From Acinetobacter sp. (lineage in GTDB: Bacteria > Pseudomonadota > Gammaproteobacteria > Pseudomonadales > Moraxellaceae): DNA of 21,638 nucleotides. Shown one piece after another: positions 1 through 7,705 of this stretch; within the stretch, counting starts at the first letter, position 1, and every line of letters starts with the position of its first letter. The stretch covers positions 1-21,638 of the forward strand of contig JASLIY010000174.1 of assembly GCA_030152675.1 (NCBI GenBank). Direction: 5' to 3'. The position numbers and the translations under genes are program-made. The notes under the pieces are model-generated. The model made no database searches and had not been told where the DNA came from. It saw nothing but the letters and a program-made list of their open reading frames with translations.

Positions 1-55
1 GAATCGCGTCTGCTCTAAAATAGAGAAGATATTTTATCATATCAGGAAAAATATC

Positions 56-676
56 ATGTCGGGTCTCTTGTTTGTCGTTTCTGCTGCCTCAGGAACAGGC
101 AAAACATCATTGGTTAAAGCCCTACTTGAGCGTGTGAGCAATTTACACGTTTCTGTTTCACATACCACCCGACAACAACGCCCCGGCGAACTTGAAGGCG
201 TGCATTATCACTTTACGGCCAAAGAACTGTTTCTCGAACAAGTCTCTGAAGGTGGATTTATCGAATACGCTGAAGTCTTCGGTAACTACTATGGCACTTC
301 ACAAATGACTGTGAGAGATCAATTGGCCAAAGGCCATGACGTACTGTTAGAGATCGATTGGCAAGGTGCAGAACAGGTGCGTCAGCTTTTTCCTGAATCT
401 AAGCAAATTTTTATTTTACCGCCTTCTCAATTTGATTTGCGTCAGCGCCTGTCCAATCGTGGCACCGATGCAGTCGATGTGATCGAACACCGTTTAAGCT
501 GTGCCGTTGAAGATATGCAGCAATACACCAACTTTGACTACATCATTATCAATGATGACTTCAATAAAGCCCTGCATGATTTAGAGTCTGTGATCAATGC
601 CAACCGCTTGAAGCTCAAGCAACAGGCCGTTCGCCATCATGACTTGATTCAAAAATTAATTACACCGCAGTCGTGA
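56..676 (+). CDS. gmk: Guanylate kinase
   Basis: Cytosolic enzyme that phosphorylates GMP (and dGMP) to GDP with ATP, feeding GTP, dGTP and (p)ppGpp synthesis. The 206-residue product has the usual bacterial length. A P-loop, ASGTGKTS, lies at about residues 11-18, followed by the GMP-binding segment around SVSHTTRQQRPGE (33-45) and YHF (51-53), then the IDWQGAEQVR segment near residue 100 and the RLSNRGTD lid near 131. The ATG at 56 follows a purine-rich AGGAAAAA stretch. It is the first gene of the window, 77 bases before rpoZ; gmk-rpoZ-spoT order is common in gammaproteobacteria and groups GTP supply with ppGpp metabolism. Identification is by conserved motifs and is secure. Confidence 0.97.
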   Translation: MSGLLFVVSAASGTGKTSLVKALLERVSNLHVSVSHTTRQQRPGELEGVHYHFTAKELFLEQVSEGGFIEYAEVFGNYYGTSQMTVRDQLAKGHDVLLEIDWQGAEQVRQLFPESKQIFILPPSQFDLRQRLSNRGTDAVDVIEHRLSCAVEDMQQYTNFDYIIINDDFNKALHDLESVINANRLKLKQQAVRHHDLIQKLITPQS

Positions 677-682
677 TTCAAC

Positions 683-711
683 TTGAGTCTATGCGTAAAG
701 CATTTTATACT
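683..711 (+). promoter_or_regulatory. Predicted sigma70 promoter of rpoZ
   Basis: TTGAGT (683-688) and TATACT (706-711) are separated by exactly 17 bases, a good sigma70 arrangement (4/6 and 5/6 matches). It lies in the gmk-rpoZ gap, so transcription would start near 718 and give rpoZ its own message with a leader of about 36 bases. Predicted from sequence only. Confidence 0.6.
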
Positions 712-753
712 GCATGATCCGTTTAAAATTTTTACATTCACACGAGAATTGTT

Positions 754-1035
754 ATGGCACGCGTAACCGTAGAAGATTGTTTAGACCATGTAGACAACCG
801 CTTTGAGCTTGTACTAGTGGCAAGCAAACGTGCGCGTCAATTGGCACGTCAAGGTATTGAGCCAACTGTAGAGTGGGACAACGACAAACCAACCGTTGTT
901 GCTTTGAGAGAAATCGCAGCTGGGCATGTGAACAAAGATATCTTGAAACAACGTGATCAAGACTATCAAACTTCAAGTTTAGATTTGGCACTTTCTGCCA
1001 ACAATCTCAACTTGGAAGGTTTTTCTTTTCAATAA
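754..1035 (+). CDS. rpoZ: RNA polymerase omega subunit
   Basis: Small subunit that chaperones beta-prime into the RNA polymerase core and in many bacteria forms part of a ppGpp-binding site. The 93-residue product starts [10 protein letters not shown] and carries the conserved core [17 protein letters not shown] (about 16-32) and the VALREIAAG segment (about 49-57), which are diagnostic of omega. The C-terminal tail after about residue 70 is polar and variable, as is usual. The ATG at 754 follows a GAGAA stretch. A perfect terminator hairpin begins 17 bases after the stop codon, so rpoZ is largely insulated from spoT. Confidence 0.96.
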   Translation: MARVTVEDCLDHVDNRFELVLVASKRARQLARQGIEPTVEWDNDKPTVVALREIAAGHVNKDILKQRDQDYQTSSLDLALSANNLNLEGFSFQ

Positions 1036-1052
1036 TTTGCAATGCAGTTATC

Positions 1053-1080
1053 AAGGCCTAGTGATGTACTAGGCCTTTTT
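1053..1080 (+). terminator. Rho-independent terminator after rpoZ
   Basis: Perfect 10-bp stem AAGGCCTAGT / ACTAGGCCTT (1053-1062 with 1068-1077), loop of 5 bases, followed by a T-rich tail. It lies just after the rpoZ stop. Confidence 0.9.
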
Positions 1081-1091
1081 ATTTGTTTTGA

Positions 1092-1125
1092 CCTTGTCAA
1101 ACAATAGACAAAAGGCTTTTTTTTT
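1092..1125 (+). terminator. Possible second, weaker terminator before spoT
   Basis: CCTTGTC (1092-1098) can pair with GACAA..GG (1107-1115) with a two-A bulge across an 8-base loop, followed at once by nine T (1117-1125). It follows the main rpoZ terminator and could act as a backup. The stem is weak, so the call rests mostly on the T tract. Confidence 0.4.
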
Positions 1126-1159
1126 GTTAAAAAAAATAATCCGTTTTGTAATTTTAAAA

Positions 1160-1188
1160 TTGACAAGTGATGCAATATGCTTTTCATT
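1160..1188 (+). promoter_or_regulatory. Candidate promoter of spoT
   Basis: A consensus -35 box TTGACA lies at 1160-1165. The best -10 options 17-18 bases further on (TTCATT or TCATTA, about 1183-1189) are poor. As two terminator-like hairpins precede it, spoT is expected to need its own promoter here. Confidence 0.35.
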
Positions 1189-1253
1189 AAAGGTTTGGAA
1201 AGCGCATTGCTCATTTGAGTAGATTGGTACATTTTAGTTAGGTTAGGTGTCAT

Positions 1254-3359
1254 ATGCCAGGCGAAGAGGTCAGACAAGCCAAGCAGCAGCTCAAGCTGAT
1301 TATTGATGCATATCTCAGCACACAAGATGTTGAGCGTGTTCTTGCTGCCTGCGATTATGCTGATATCGCACATACTGGTGTCACCCGAAAAAGTGGTGAA
1401 CCCTATATCCTGCACCCGATTGCAGTCAGTTGTATATTGGCGCATATGCGTCTCGACACTGAAACTTTAATGGCTGCGTTATTACATGACGTGATTGAAG
1501 ATACGGACTTTAGTAAAGAAGATATTACTGAAAAATTTGGACTGACCGTGGCCGAACTGGTCGATGGCGTGACCAAACTTAGTCATTCAAGTGATAAAGA
1601 ATATAATAAAGCCGCCTCTTTCAGAAAGATTTTACAAGCGACACTACAAGATCCGCGTGTCATCATCATCAAGTTGGCTGACCGCTATCACAACATGACC
1701 ACCCTAGAGTCATTACGTCCAGATAAGCGCGCACGCATTGCACAAGAAACTTTTGATATTTTCGTACCCATGGGACGCTTAGTCGGCATGAACGAAATGG
1801 CAGACAATCTCGAAAACCTCTGCTATCAAAATCTTGATCTGGATATGTTCACCAATATTCAAAACGCCCTCGCACAAACCAAACCAGAACGCTGTAAATA
1901 CCAAGCCATTTGGGAACAAAACCTCGCCGACCTGCTTGAAAAGCATGATATCGAAGGTCGAATTAAAAAGAAAAACAACAACATCCAATTGATCCGACAC
2001 TTTGTTAAAAACGAAATTGATCTACAAGAACTCACCCATAGCCACGCATTTGAAATTATTTTACAAAACATCGTCGATTGCGATGAGTTGGTCAAAGCAC
2101 TGCGTGAAAACTTTCAAGTACTGCGCTATGAAGACAATATTCGTCGACCGCTTCCGGGTGGCAACCAGTCATTGACCCTCAAGCTCAAAGGTGAAAAAAC
2201 CATCTTAACGCTGACCATACAAACTGAACTGATGCGCAAAGCAGCCCGTTTTGGTTTGGTCTTGGGTGAAAACGCACCGCAAGCCTGTCGCTCGGCCATT
2301 CAAGCGTCCATGCATAACCTCAATGTCTTGATCGATGGTGCTTGCGCCAAGACCACTTTCAATGACTTGTTGGATTATTTGCATCAAGAAAAAATTTGGG
2401 TCTATACCCCACATGGTCAGCTACACGAGTTACCACAGGGTGCAACCGTGGTGGACTTTGCCTATTCTGCCAGTCTCTTTCTCGGCAACCATGCCGTAGG
2501 TGCCAAGATCAATGGTGAGATCAAACCGCTCTCAACGCCATTGGTCAGTGGTCAAGTGATCGAGATTATCACCGATGTCTTGGCAACCCCGAATCCAGAT
2601 TGGCTCAGTTTTATCAATACCCAGAAAGCACGTCGTGCCCTGCAAAACATTTTAAAAGACCAAGATGATGATGAGCAGTACTTGGTCGGTGAACAGGCGC
2701 TCAATCGCGCCCTCAAACTGTTTAACTTATGCGTGCATGACTTGTCTGCTGCAGACTGGAAAGATCTGTTGCAGTGGCGTCATGTACCGAACAAAGAAAC
2801 GTTGTTTCAGCAGATTGCGGTCGGTGATCTATTACCCCAATTGGTTGCTAACCACCTGTTCTCTCAAGATCATCATCAGGCGCATTTGAGCTCAGACCGT
2901 TTGATCCAAGGCACAGATGGCATTGATGTTAAATATGCACACTGCTGTAACCCTGTTTTAGGCGATCCAATCCAAGGCCATCTGTCGCGTCGCGGCCTGA
3001 TCGTACATCGTGCCAAATGCCATAACTTGCTGCATGAACAGCATTTACATCCAGAAAACATCATGCCCCTACAGTGGACCACTGAAGCTGTCGATGATGT
3101 CAGCTTTAGCGCCTATCTCTGTATCGACATGGCGATGACGGATGAGCAGATTTCAGAACTGATCTATCAGTGCCGTAAAGCGAAAACTGGGGTCGAAATG
3201 GTGCAGTCTCAAGATGATAAAACCTACGTCAATATCGTGGTCAGTGATCGTAATCAGATCGCGCAAATCATCCGTGAGTTGCGGATGCAGTTTGGTTTCC
3301 CTCGCATCACGCGCCTACCGATGCCAACCACACTCACTGCGGTTTCTCAGGCTTGCTAA
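1254..3359 (+). CDS. spoT: SpoT-type (p)ppGpp hydrolase with degenerate synthetase domain
   Basis: Long RelA/SpoT homologue, 701 residues, controlling the level of the alarmone (p)ppGpp. The N-terminal HD hydrolase domain is intact: R45 to P55 with H54, HD at 78-79, ED at 82-83 and the KLADRYHNM segment with D143 and N147. The following synthetase region (about 220-345) aligns only loosely. The usual NGYQSLH is GGNQSLT (302-308), the EIQIRT-type motif is TLTIQT (319-324), and the Asp of the D-x-Y-A-F motif is replaced by His near 262, so synthesis is unlikely. A TGS domain follows at about 381-440, a Cys-containing region around YAHCCNP and a C-terminal ACT domain from about 625. Hydrolase-only SpoT with a pseudo-synthetase has been described for Acinetobacter, and this copy fits. 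It lies downstream of rpoZ and upstream of ridA. Confidence 0.95.
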   Translation: MPGEEVRQAKQQLKLIIDAYLSTQDVERVLAACDYADIAHTGVTRKSGEPYILHPIAVSCILAHMRLDTETLMAALLHDVIEDTDFSKEDITEKFGLTVAELVDGVTKLSHSSDKEYNKAASFRKILQATLQDPRVIIIKLADRYHNMTTLESLRPDKRARIAQETFDIFVPMGRLVGMNEMADNLENLCYQNLDLDMFTNIQNALAQTKPERCKYQAIWEQNLADLLEKHDIEGRIKKKNNNIQLIRHFVKNEIDLQELTHSHAFEIILQNIVDCDELVKALRENFQVLRYEDNIRRPLPGGNQSLTLKLKGEKTILTLTIQTELMRKAARFGLVLGENAPQACRSAIQASMHNLNVLIDGACAKTTFNDLLDYLHQEKIWVYTPHGQLHELPQGATVVDFAYSASLFLGNHAVGAKINGEIKPLSTPLVSGQVIEIITDVLATPNPDWLSFINTQKARRALQNILKDQDDDEQYLVGEQALNRALKLFNLCVHDLSAADWKDLLQWRHVPNKETLFQQIAVGDLLPQLVANHLFSQDHHQAHLSSDRLIQGTDGIDVKYAHCCNPVLGDPIQGHLSRRGLIVHRAKCHNLLHEQHLHPENIMPLQWTTEAVDDVSFSAYLCIDMAMTDEQISELIYQCRKAKTGVEMVQSQDDKTYVNIVVSDRNQIAQIIRELRMQFGFPRITRLPMPTTLTAVSQAC

Positions 3360-3380
3360 AGATAAAGATTAGAATAAAGC

Positions 3381-3409
3381 TTTAGAGTTTCATGACTTTA
3401 GCTTATGAT
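3381..3409 (+). promoter_or_regulatory. Predicted sigma70 promoter of ridA
   Basis: TTTAGA (3381-3386) and TATGAT (3404-3409) are separated by 17 bases in the spoT-ridA gap. The -35 box overlaps a TAAAGCTTTA palindrome (3375-3384), which could be an operator. Sequence prediction only. Confidence 0.45.
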
Positions 3410-3436
3410 GAAATTTAACAGAACAAGGAGATATTG

Positions 3437-3823
3437 ATGTCCCGCCAAGTTATTCATACTGAAAATGCACCCGCTGCGATTGGTACTTACTCTCAAGCTA
3501 TTCTCGTCGACAACACACTTTATCTTTCAGGCCAAATTGGCTTAGATCCATACAGCATGGAGCTTGTCGAAGGTTTTGAAGCACAAGTACGCCGCGTTTT
3601 TGACAACGTCAAAGCAGTATGCGAAGCCGCGGGCGGATCACTCAACGATATCGTGAAACTCAATATCTTTTTGATCGATTTATCACACTTCCAATTGGTC
3701 AACCAGATCATGGGCGAGTACTTTGCCCAACCCTACCCTGCACGTGCAGCGCTAGGCGTAGCCAGTCTCCCTAAAGGTGCATTGGTTGAAATGGACGGGA
3801 TCGTGATTATTCCAGAGTCTTAA
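3437..3823 (+). CDS. ridA: RidA family reactive imine/enamine deaminase
   Basis: RidA (YjgF/YER057c/UK114) hydrolyses reactive 2-aminoacrylate and related imines released by PLP enzymes such as threonine dehydratase, protecting other PLP enzymes in the cytosol. The 128-residue product has the family's normal size and signature: GTYSQA near residue 17, LSGQIG near 31 and the C-terminal [19 protein letters not shown] block, which contains the conserved active-site Arg. The start is placed at the ATG at 3437 because AGGAG (3426-3430) sits six bases upstream. An in-frame TTG at 3434 would be too close to the Shine-Dalgarno. A terminator follows the gene. Its place after spoT is a recurrent neighbourhood. 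Confidence 0.95.
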   Translation: MSRQVIHTENAPAAIGTYSQAILVDNTLYLSGQIGLDPYSMELVEGFEAQVRRVFDNVKAVCEAAGGSLNDIVKLNIFLIDLSHFQLVNQIMGEYFAQPYPARAALGVASLPKGALVEMDGIVIIPES

Positions 3824-3882
3824 TTTAAAGACCGAATCTTCAACCGAAGTCCAATACAACATACAGCAGATATCACATCAGG

Positions 3883-3908
3883 TACGGTCGATTTGGCCGT
3901 ATTTTTTT
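3883..3908 (+). terminator. Rho-independent terminator after ridA
   Basis: Stem TACGGTC (3883-3889) / GGCCGTA (3895-3901) with one G-T wobble and a 5-base loop, followed by seven T (3902-3908). It serves the plus strand; there is no T tract on the other side for the convergent regulator gene. Confidence 0.8.
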
Positions 3909-3929
3909 ACGACTTGCCAGCAAGGCCCA

Positions 3930-4955
3930 CTAAGCCAACATTGTCAATTGATGATATTCACGCCACTGCGTTGGGGTATAACCCGTCCACTTTTTAAATG
4001 CACGATTAAATGAACTTTGTTCTTTATAAGCCAATAAAAAAGACACATCTAACAAACTCAGTTTAGGGTCACGCAAATACTGCTGTGCCAGATTTAAACG
4101 AATTTCACTGAGCAATGCATTAAAAGATGAATTCCTTTCTTTCAAATAATTTTGCAAAGCCCGCGGAGAAATATCCATGCGGCTTGCCACATAATCGACA
4201 TGGGCATTGTTATGGTGAATCGACGCTAAAATATTTTGGTTAATCATCTCAAGCATCGAATCATCTTGTGACATGGTACTTAAGATTTCATCGGCTTGTT
4301 TCTTTAAGATCTCAAACAACACTGGATCGGTTTGCTGTATTTTTAAATTTAACAGCTCTGCATTTAGAAAAAACTGCGTTTGATCCTGATCAAATACAAT
4401 GGGACAGCCAAAGAAATCCTCATATTTTTGGGTATTGTGCGGTGTTGGAATCGCCATATAAATCCGACTGAATTTGACATCACGATCGCCCACAATTTGC
4501 TGTAAACGGGTATAAAAGATCGCCACCTGTAACTCTTCGGAAATCGCGGTTTCATGCACAAATAAACCCGCTTGCACATAGGCCGGTTTACCCCAAGAGA
4601 CACAGACCTCAGCATCACAAAACACCACACTACGTGGCATGTAGTTATACCAAATCTTGTTATACTTCAATGAATTGTCAAAGATATCCGACAGGGTCTG
4701 ACAGGAATTAGAAATATAGCCAGAGATGCCGATATAAGATGGATCAATCATGGCACCAATTTCGAGACCCAAGCCTTCAGTTTTATATTGGCGATCAACA
4801 TATCTTAATCGTGCCAACCAACTGCCAAAAGTCATGCGCTCATCAATACCATAATGACGTCGCAATGGGGATTTGAGCTGTTTCTGTTTGCAGAAGTCAT
4901 CTAACAACCGCAGCATGCCGCTACCGACACTTTTCACTTTTAAAAATGATTTCAT
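3930..4955 (-). CDS. AraC family transcriptional regulator
   Basis: 341-residue DNA-binding regulator. The N-terminal two thirds (about 10-215) resemble the arabinose-binding-like effector domain of OruR/ArgR-type AraC proteins, including the early LLDDFCKQ and the GLEIGAMIDPSYIGISGY-type segment near 65-82. The C-terminal 100 residues form the AraC double helix-turn-helix: VASRMDISPRALQNYLKE, then VSFLLAYKEQSSFNRAFK and the closing GYTPTQWR. It starts 74 bases after the tip adhesin stop on the same strand, with no terminator hairpin between them, so it may be the last gene of the fimbrial operon or have its own promoter in the gap. The position recalls mrpJ at the end of the Proteus mrp operon, although MrpJ is an Xre-type protein. 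A role in fimbrial control is inferred from position only. Confidence 0.9.
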   Translation of the reverse strand: MKSFLKVKSVGSGMLRLLDDFCKQKQLKSPLRRHYGIDERMTFGSWLARLRYVDRQYKTEGLGLEIGAMIDPSYIGISGYISNSCQTLSDIFDNSLKYNKIWYNYMPRSVVFCDAEVCVSWGKPAYVQAGLFVHETAISEELQVAIFYTRLQQIVGDRDVKFSRIYMAIPTPHNTQKYEDFFGCPIVFDQDQTQFFLNAELLNLKIQQTDPVLFEILKKQADEILSTMSQDDSMLEMINQNILASIHHNNAHVDYVASRMDISPRALQNYLKERNSSFNALLSEIRLNLAQQYLRDPKLSLLDVSFLLAYKEQSSFNRAFKKWTGYTPTQWREYHQLTMLA

Positions 4956-5029
4956 TGTTTGCGACTACCACTACCCATACGATTCAATTCCCACATTCCA
5001 ACAGCTCCGTCATCCGCCTCGCGCTGCAC

Positions 5030-5923
5030 TTATGGAATACCCACAATTAAAGTTCCCGAACCTGAGAACCGACCGCCAGTTACATTTCCCGTACTGCTCA
5101 AGGTCGATGTAATCGGCACCACAATCCCACCCCACCTCGGCACATAAAACCGCATCGCATTAATCGGCCGATTATTGCTGGTGATCGAACTGCTGATCCC
5201 CGAGCCCAAACTGATCGTACTCGAAGGATTTAAAAAAACTTGTGCAGTGGTATCGAGGGTGCATCCAATCACGATCTGATCCGAAACACTGTGTCTACCA
5301 CTACTGATTTGTACGGGGGTTAAAACCCCATGATTTAAATTTAATTGACTAGTGCCAAACTCACAATAGCCCAAGCGCGGCGCAACATCGGTGCATCGCG
5401 AGCCGGGCAATATTTTAGCATTAGCCGCGTGTGGTTCTGCTGTTGTCGCGTAAAATAATCCCACACATTCCGGCGCTGTGCTGACGCTACGCTGGGTGCT
5501 TTGCATCGTTCCCGAGATCGGCAATGAACATTTGCGTTTATAGAGCTCACCCAACTCGCCCATGCTGCGCACACGGGTACTGCCTTCCGCCGCAGTCAGA
5601 TAACATTGCGGATTTGCTAGGTTCAAGCTTGAAACTTGCTGCCCCTGCTGCGCCAGATTGATCCCAATCGTACATACACTTAAGCCATAACACGGATTGG
5701 CCAGCATACTGCTACTGCTGCCTGGCGTGGTATCCCAATCTTGAATGGTCCAGTGATAATCCAATGTCACGGCACCCGCATTGGAATGGCTCAGCGCCGA
5801 ATGTTGTTGGATACTGTATAGGGTTGAATAAATAGCAGCAGCGCTAGTTTGGCTGAGTAGCAATACGCATGTCGCCGATACGAAACACCATTTAGACAGC
5901 CACTGCTTTGACATCATCTTCAT
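5030..5923 (-). CDS. Fimbrial tip adhesin (two-domain), MrpH-like by position
   Basis: Last structural gene of the fimbrial locus, 297 residues, about 120 longer than the pilins, as expected for an N-terminal receptor-binding domain joined to a C-terminal pilin domain. The signal peptide ends near QTSAAA (residues 26-31). The binding domain is rich in cysteine (NPCYGLSVC, NPQCYL, KRKCSLP, APECVG, GSRCTD, GYCEFG), suggesting several disulfides. The pilin domain runs from about 190, with IGCTL, and ends GRFSGSGTLIVGIP. This keeps the Gly 14 residues from the C terminus typical of usher substrates but lacks the penultimate Tyr. The start at the ATG at 5923 fits GAGGAG (5930-5935); the GTG at 5926 is too close to it. 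The ligand cannot be read from sequence. Being encoded last and having two domains are the reasons for calling it the tip. Confidence 0.82.
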   Translation of the reverse strand: MKMMSKQWLSKWCFVSATCVLLLSQTSAAAIYSTLYSIQQHSALSHSNAGAVTLDYHWTIQDWDTTPGSSSSMLANPCYGLSVCTIGINLAQQGQQVSSLNLANPQCYLTAAEGSTRVRSMGELGELYKRKCSLPISGTMQSTQRSVSTAPECVGLFYATTAEPHAANAKILPGSRCTDVAPRLGYCEFGTSQLNLNHGVLTPVQISSGRHSVSDQIVIGCTLDTTAQVFLNPSSTISLGSGISSSITSNNRPINAMRFYVPRWGGIVVPITSTLSSTGNVTGGRFSGSGTLIVGIP

Positions 5924-5958
5924 CACTCGCTCCTCGATTGTGCCGGTACTGGCCTCAA

Positions 5959-6588
5959 CTACTCGTACTCTAATGTAAAGGTCGAAATCGCATGAAACGG
6001 CCCAAGGGCAATACTTTTGCTGGCGATGGCCTTCGGTTCAGCCTGTACAAATGCCCGTAAACTGATTTGGTGATGTGTACTGCTTAACTGCTGTACAGTG
6101 GTCGCCTGATTAAAAGCAACCGGCTTGCCATCCAACTGCTCCAAACCAATGGCAACTCCTGTCTCCGCCTGTTGAATCCCGGGAATACGCAGAAGACCTT
6201 GCAACTCTTTGCTTTCTTGTCCCTTGAACATCACACGGACACTGTTGGCCAACTCAGGTTTGCAATCGATTAAATGGATATGAAATAAGATGCCGGCACT
6301 ACGTTGATGCTGATACAGCGCATGATTGAGAATGCTCGGCATATGGACTGCGATACTTTCATCTTCGGATGCGATATCACAGGGCTGTGCACTCAGCACA
6401 CCATAAAAGCGCAGATTCTCTGCCGCGATCACAGGCTGTTGCAGTATCAATAGCAGCACTGACAACAGCATCATGTGACCACATTGACTGGCCCAAAGCG
6501 ACAAATGGCTGATGCTCCACATGCGCATGTGTGTGCTCTGAGTGGCTTGCCTCGGTATATTCACCTTCCCCATCCACTTGCCCATCAT
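5959..6588 (-). CDS. Minor fimbrial subunit (P7)
   Basis: Fimbrial subunit of 209 residues, the most diverged of the tandem minor pilins. It has an unusually long N terminus before the signal peptide core MLLSVLLLILQQPVIAA (about 40-56), so an internal Met, such as those near residues 21 or 39-40, may be the true start. The mature part has the pilin Cys pair (QPCDIA and IDCKPE) and ends GPFHAISTFTLEYE, with Gly at -14 and the penultimate Tyr used in chaperone and usher recognition. Its first ATG overlaps the P6 stop as ATGA (translational coupling). The junction sequence CAATGATGGGC is identical to that at the P3-P4 boundary. It lies just before the tip adhesin, so it is probably an adaptor near the fibre tip (inference). 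Confidence 0.85.
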   Translation of the reverse strand: MMGKWMGKVNIPRQATQSTHMRMWSISHLSLWASQCGHMMLLSVLLLILQQPVIAAENLRFYGVLSAQPCDIASEDESIAVHMPSILNHALYQHQRSAGILFHIHLIDCKPELANSVRVMFKGQESKELQGLLRIPGIQQAETGVAIGLEQLDGKPVAFNQATTVQQLSSTHHQISLRAFVQAEPKAIASKSIALGPFHAISTFTLEYE

Positions 6589-7094
6589 TGAAAATCTACC
6601 TGTAGAGTCGCTGTGGCCTCGAAAGGTTTTTCCTGTAGCTTTGCATCTTCCGCCTTAATCGGCACTGCCTCTAAAATCGGAATGTGATTCAATGAGATTC
6701 GAATCGGAACCCCCAACACAAAAGGTTTGCCATTTTGATAGACCTGAATCGCCAACTGATCGATGTTGGTCAATATCGCAGATCGCGTTGGGCTAAATGA
6801 TGCTGCTTTACCACTTAAGGTCAGATTAAATACCCCACCATGATTTTCAGGAATATCTTCACAGCTGATGCTGTAGTCGAGTATTTTTCGATACTGAACA
6901 CCATCAATCTTCTCAATACTGACTCGGTCAAAGTTCAGATCTACCCTTTCATCGTCATTGATCTTGCATAAGGGCGGCGCGATCAAGGCTCCTCCCATGA
7001 TGATGCTTTCCTCTGCAGCCTTGAGCTGAGACATGCTCATCCACAAACTCAACAGCATCAATAACAACACCTGAACCGACGTCAAACTCTGCAT
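6585..7094 (-). CDS. Minor fimbrial subunit (P6) with variant C-terminal motif
   Basis: Pilin-like subunit of 169 residues counted from the ATG at 7094. That start is preferred because AGGA (7102-7105) lies seven bases upstream and it begins directly with a clean signal peptide, MQSLTSVQVLLLMLL to QLKA. The longer frame from a TTG at 7121 would overlap P5. Features shared with its neighbours are PPLCKI and ISCED (the Cys pair), VEKIDGxxY-like VSIEKIDGVQYRKI, and AVPIKAEDAKL. The C terminus is unusual: KPFEATATLQVDFQ has Lys where the other subunits have the -14 Gly, and Phe instead of the penultimate Tyr. This may alter donor-strand exchange or ordering. It is translationally coupled to P7 by an ATGA overlap. 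Confidence 0.86.
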   Translation of the reverse strand: MQSLTSVQVLLLMLLSLWMSMSQLKAAEESIIMGGALIAPPLCKINDDERVDLNFDRVSIEKIDGVQYRKILDYSISCEDIPENHGGVFNLTLSGKAASFSPTRSAILTNIDQLAIQVYQNGKPFVLGVPIRISLNHIPILEAVPIKAEDAKLQEKPFEATATLQVDFQ

Positions 7095-7107
7095 AACCAC
7101 ATCCTGA

Positions 7108-7605
7108 TCATTGATATTCAATGGTGAGCGTCGCCGTCATTGCAAAGCTACCCAGCTCTAAATTCGCAGTGCTATTTTTGATCGGCGCGGCCGTTAATGT
7201 CGGTGGATTGGGATAGGTAAAGCTGTACCAAACATTTGGACTCATATTGCTGCGATTACGATAGAGTGCGATACCGAGGCCATTTTTCCCCGCATCTAAG
7301 ACTGTCCTTCCCGCAATCTGGGTTGCGCTACCCTGAATTCTCAAGCGCATAGCTGTTGAATTTAGCTGAGAACAATTCAATCGAAACGCAATCGCTTGCT
7401 GATACTCAAGACCATCTATTTTCTCAACCACCACTTGGTTGCCAAAGGAGACCTGAATCGGTTGATTAGCCTCGATCGAACAGGCAGCAGCATCGACCAA
7501 CATCCCTGAGAATGACACGGCGATTGAGCTTTCTTTTGCAGATACAGCACTACTGCATACTGCACTCGCCCCCAACAACATGATGGCTGTGATATTTACA
7601 CGCAT
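7108..7605 (-). CDS. Minor fimbrial subunit (P5)
   Basis: Pilin of 165 residues with a signal peptide ending VSA before KESS. It is a close paralogue of P4 and P3, sharing FSGxLxxAAxCxIE, SFGNQVVVEKIDGLEYQQ, LDAGKNGLGIALYR, WYSFTYP, TAAPIK and the C terminus GSFAMTATLTIEYQ (Gly at -14, penultimate Tyr). The Cys pair is AACSIE and LNCSQ. GGAGGGG (7614-7620) gives a strong ribosome-binding site about 10 bases before the ATG. It is separated from P4 by 100 bases, the one sizeable gap within the otherwise tightly packed P4-P7 run. Probable fibrillum component or adaptor; its exact position in the fibre is unknown. Confidence 0.9.
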   Translation of the reverse strand: MRVNITAIMLLGASAVCSSAVSAKESSIAVSFSGMLVDAAACSIEANQPIQVSFGNQVVVEKIDGLEYQQAIAFRLNCSQLNSTAMRLRIQGSATQIAGRTVLDAGKNGLGIALYRNRSNMSPNVWYSFTYPNPPTLTAAPIKNSTANLELGSFAMTATLTIEYQ

Positions 7606-7705
7606 CGCAGCGTCCCCTCCTCAATATTCCCGCGTTTAAGTCTTCACCGCAGCGTATAAGATTGAAAATAAATCAGGCCCGTAGTGGCGGCCAAAGCAAC
7701 TTTCA

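Noticed and set aside
752..991. 79-codon frame antisense to rpoZ
   Set aside because: Mirror of the omega subunit gene, with no independent support.
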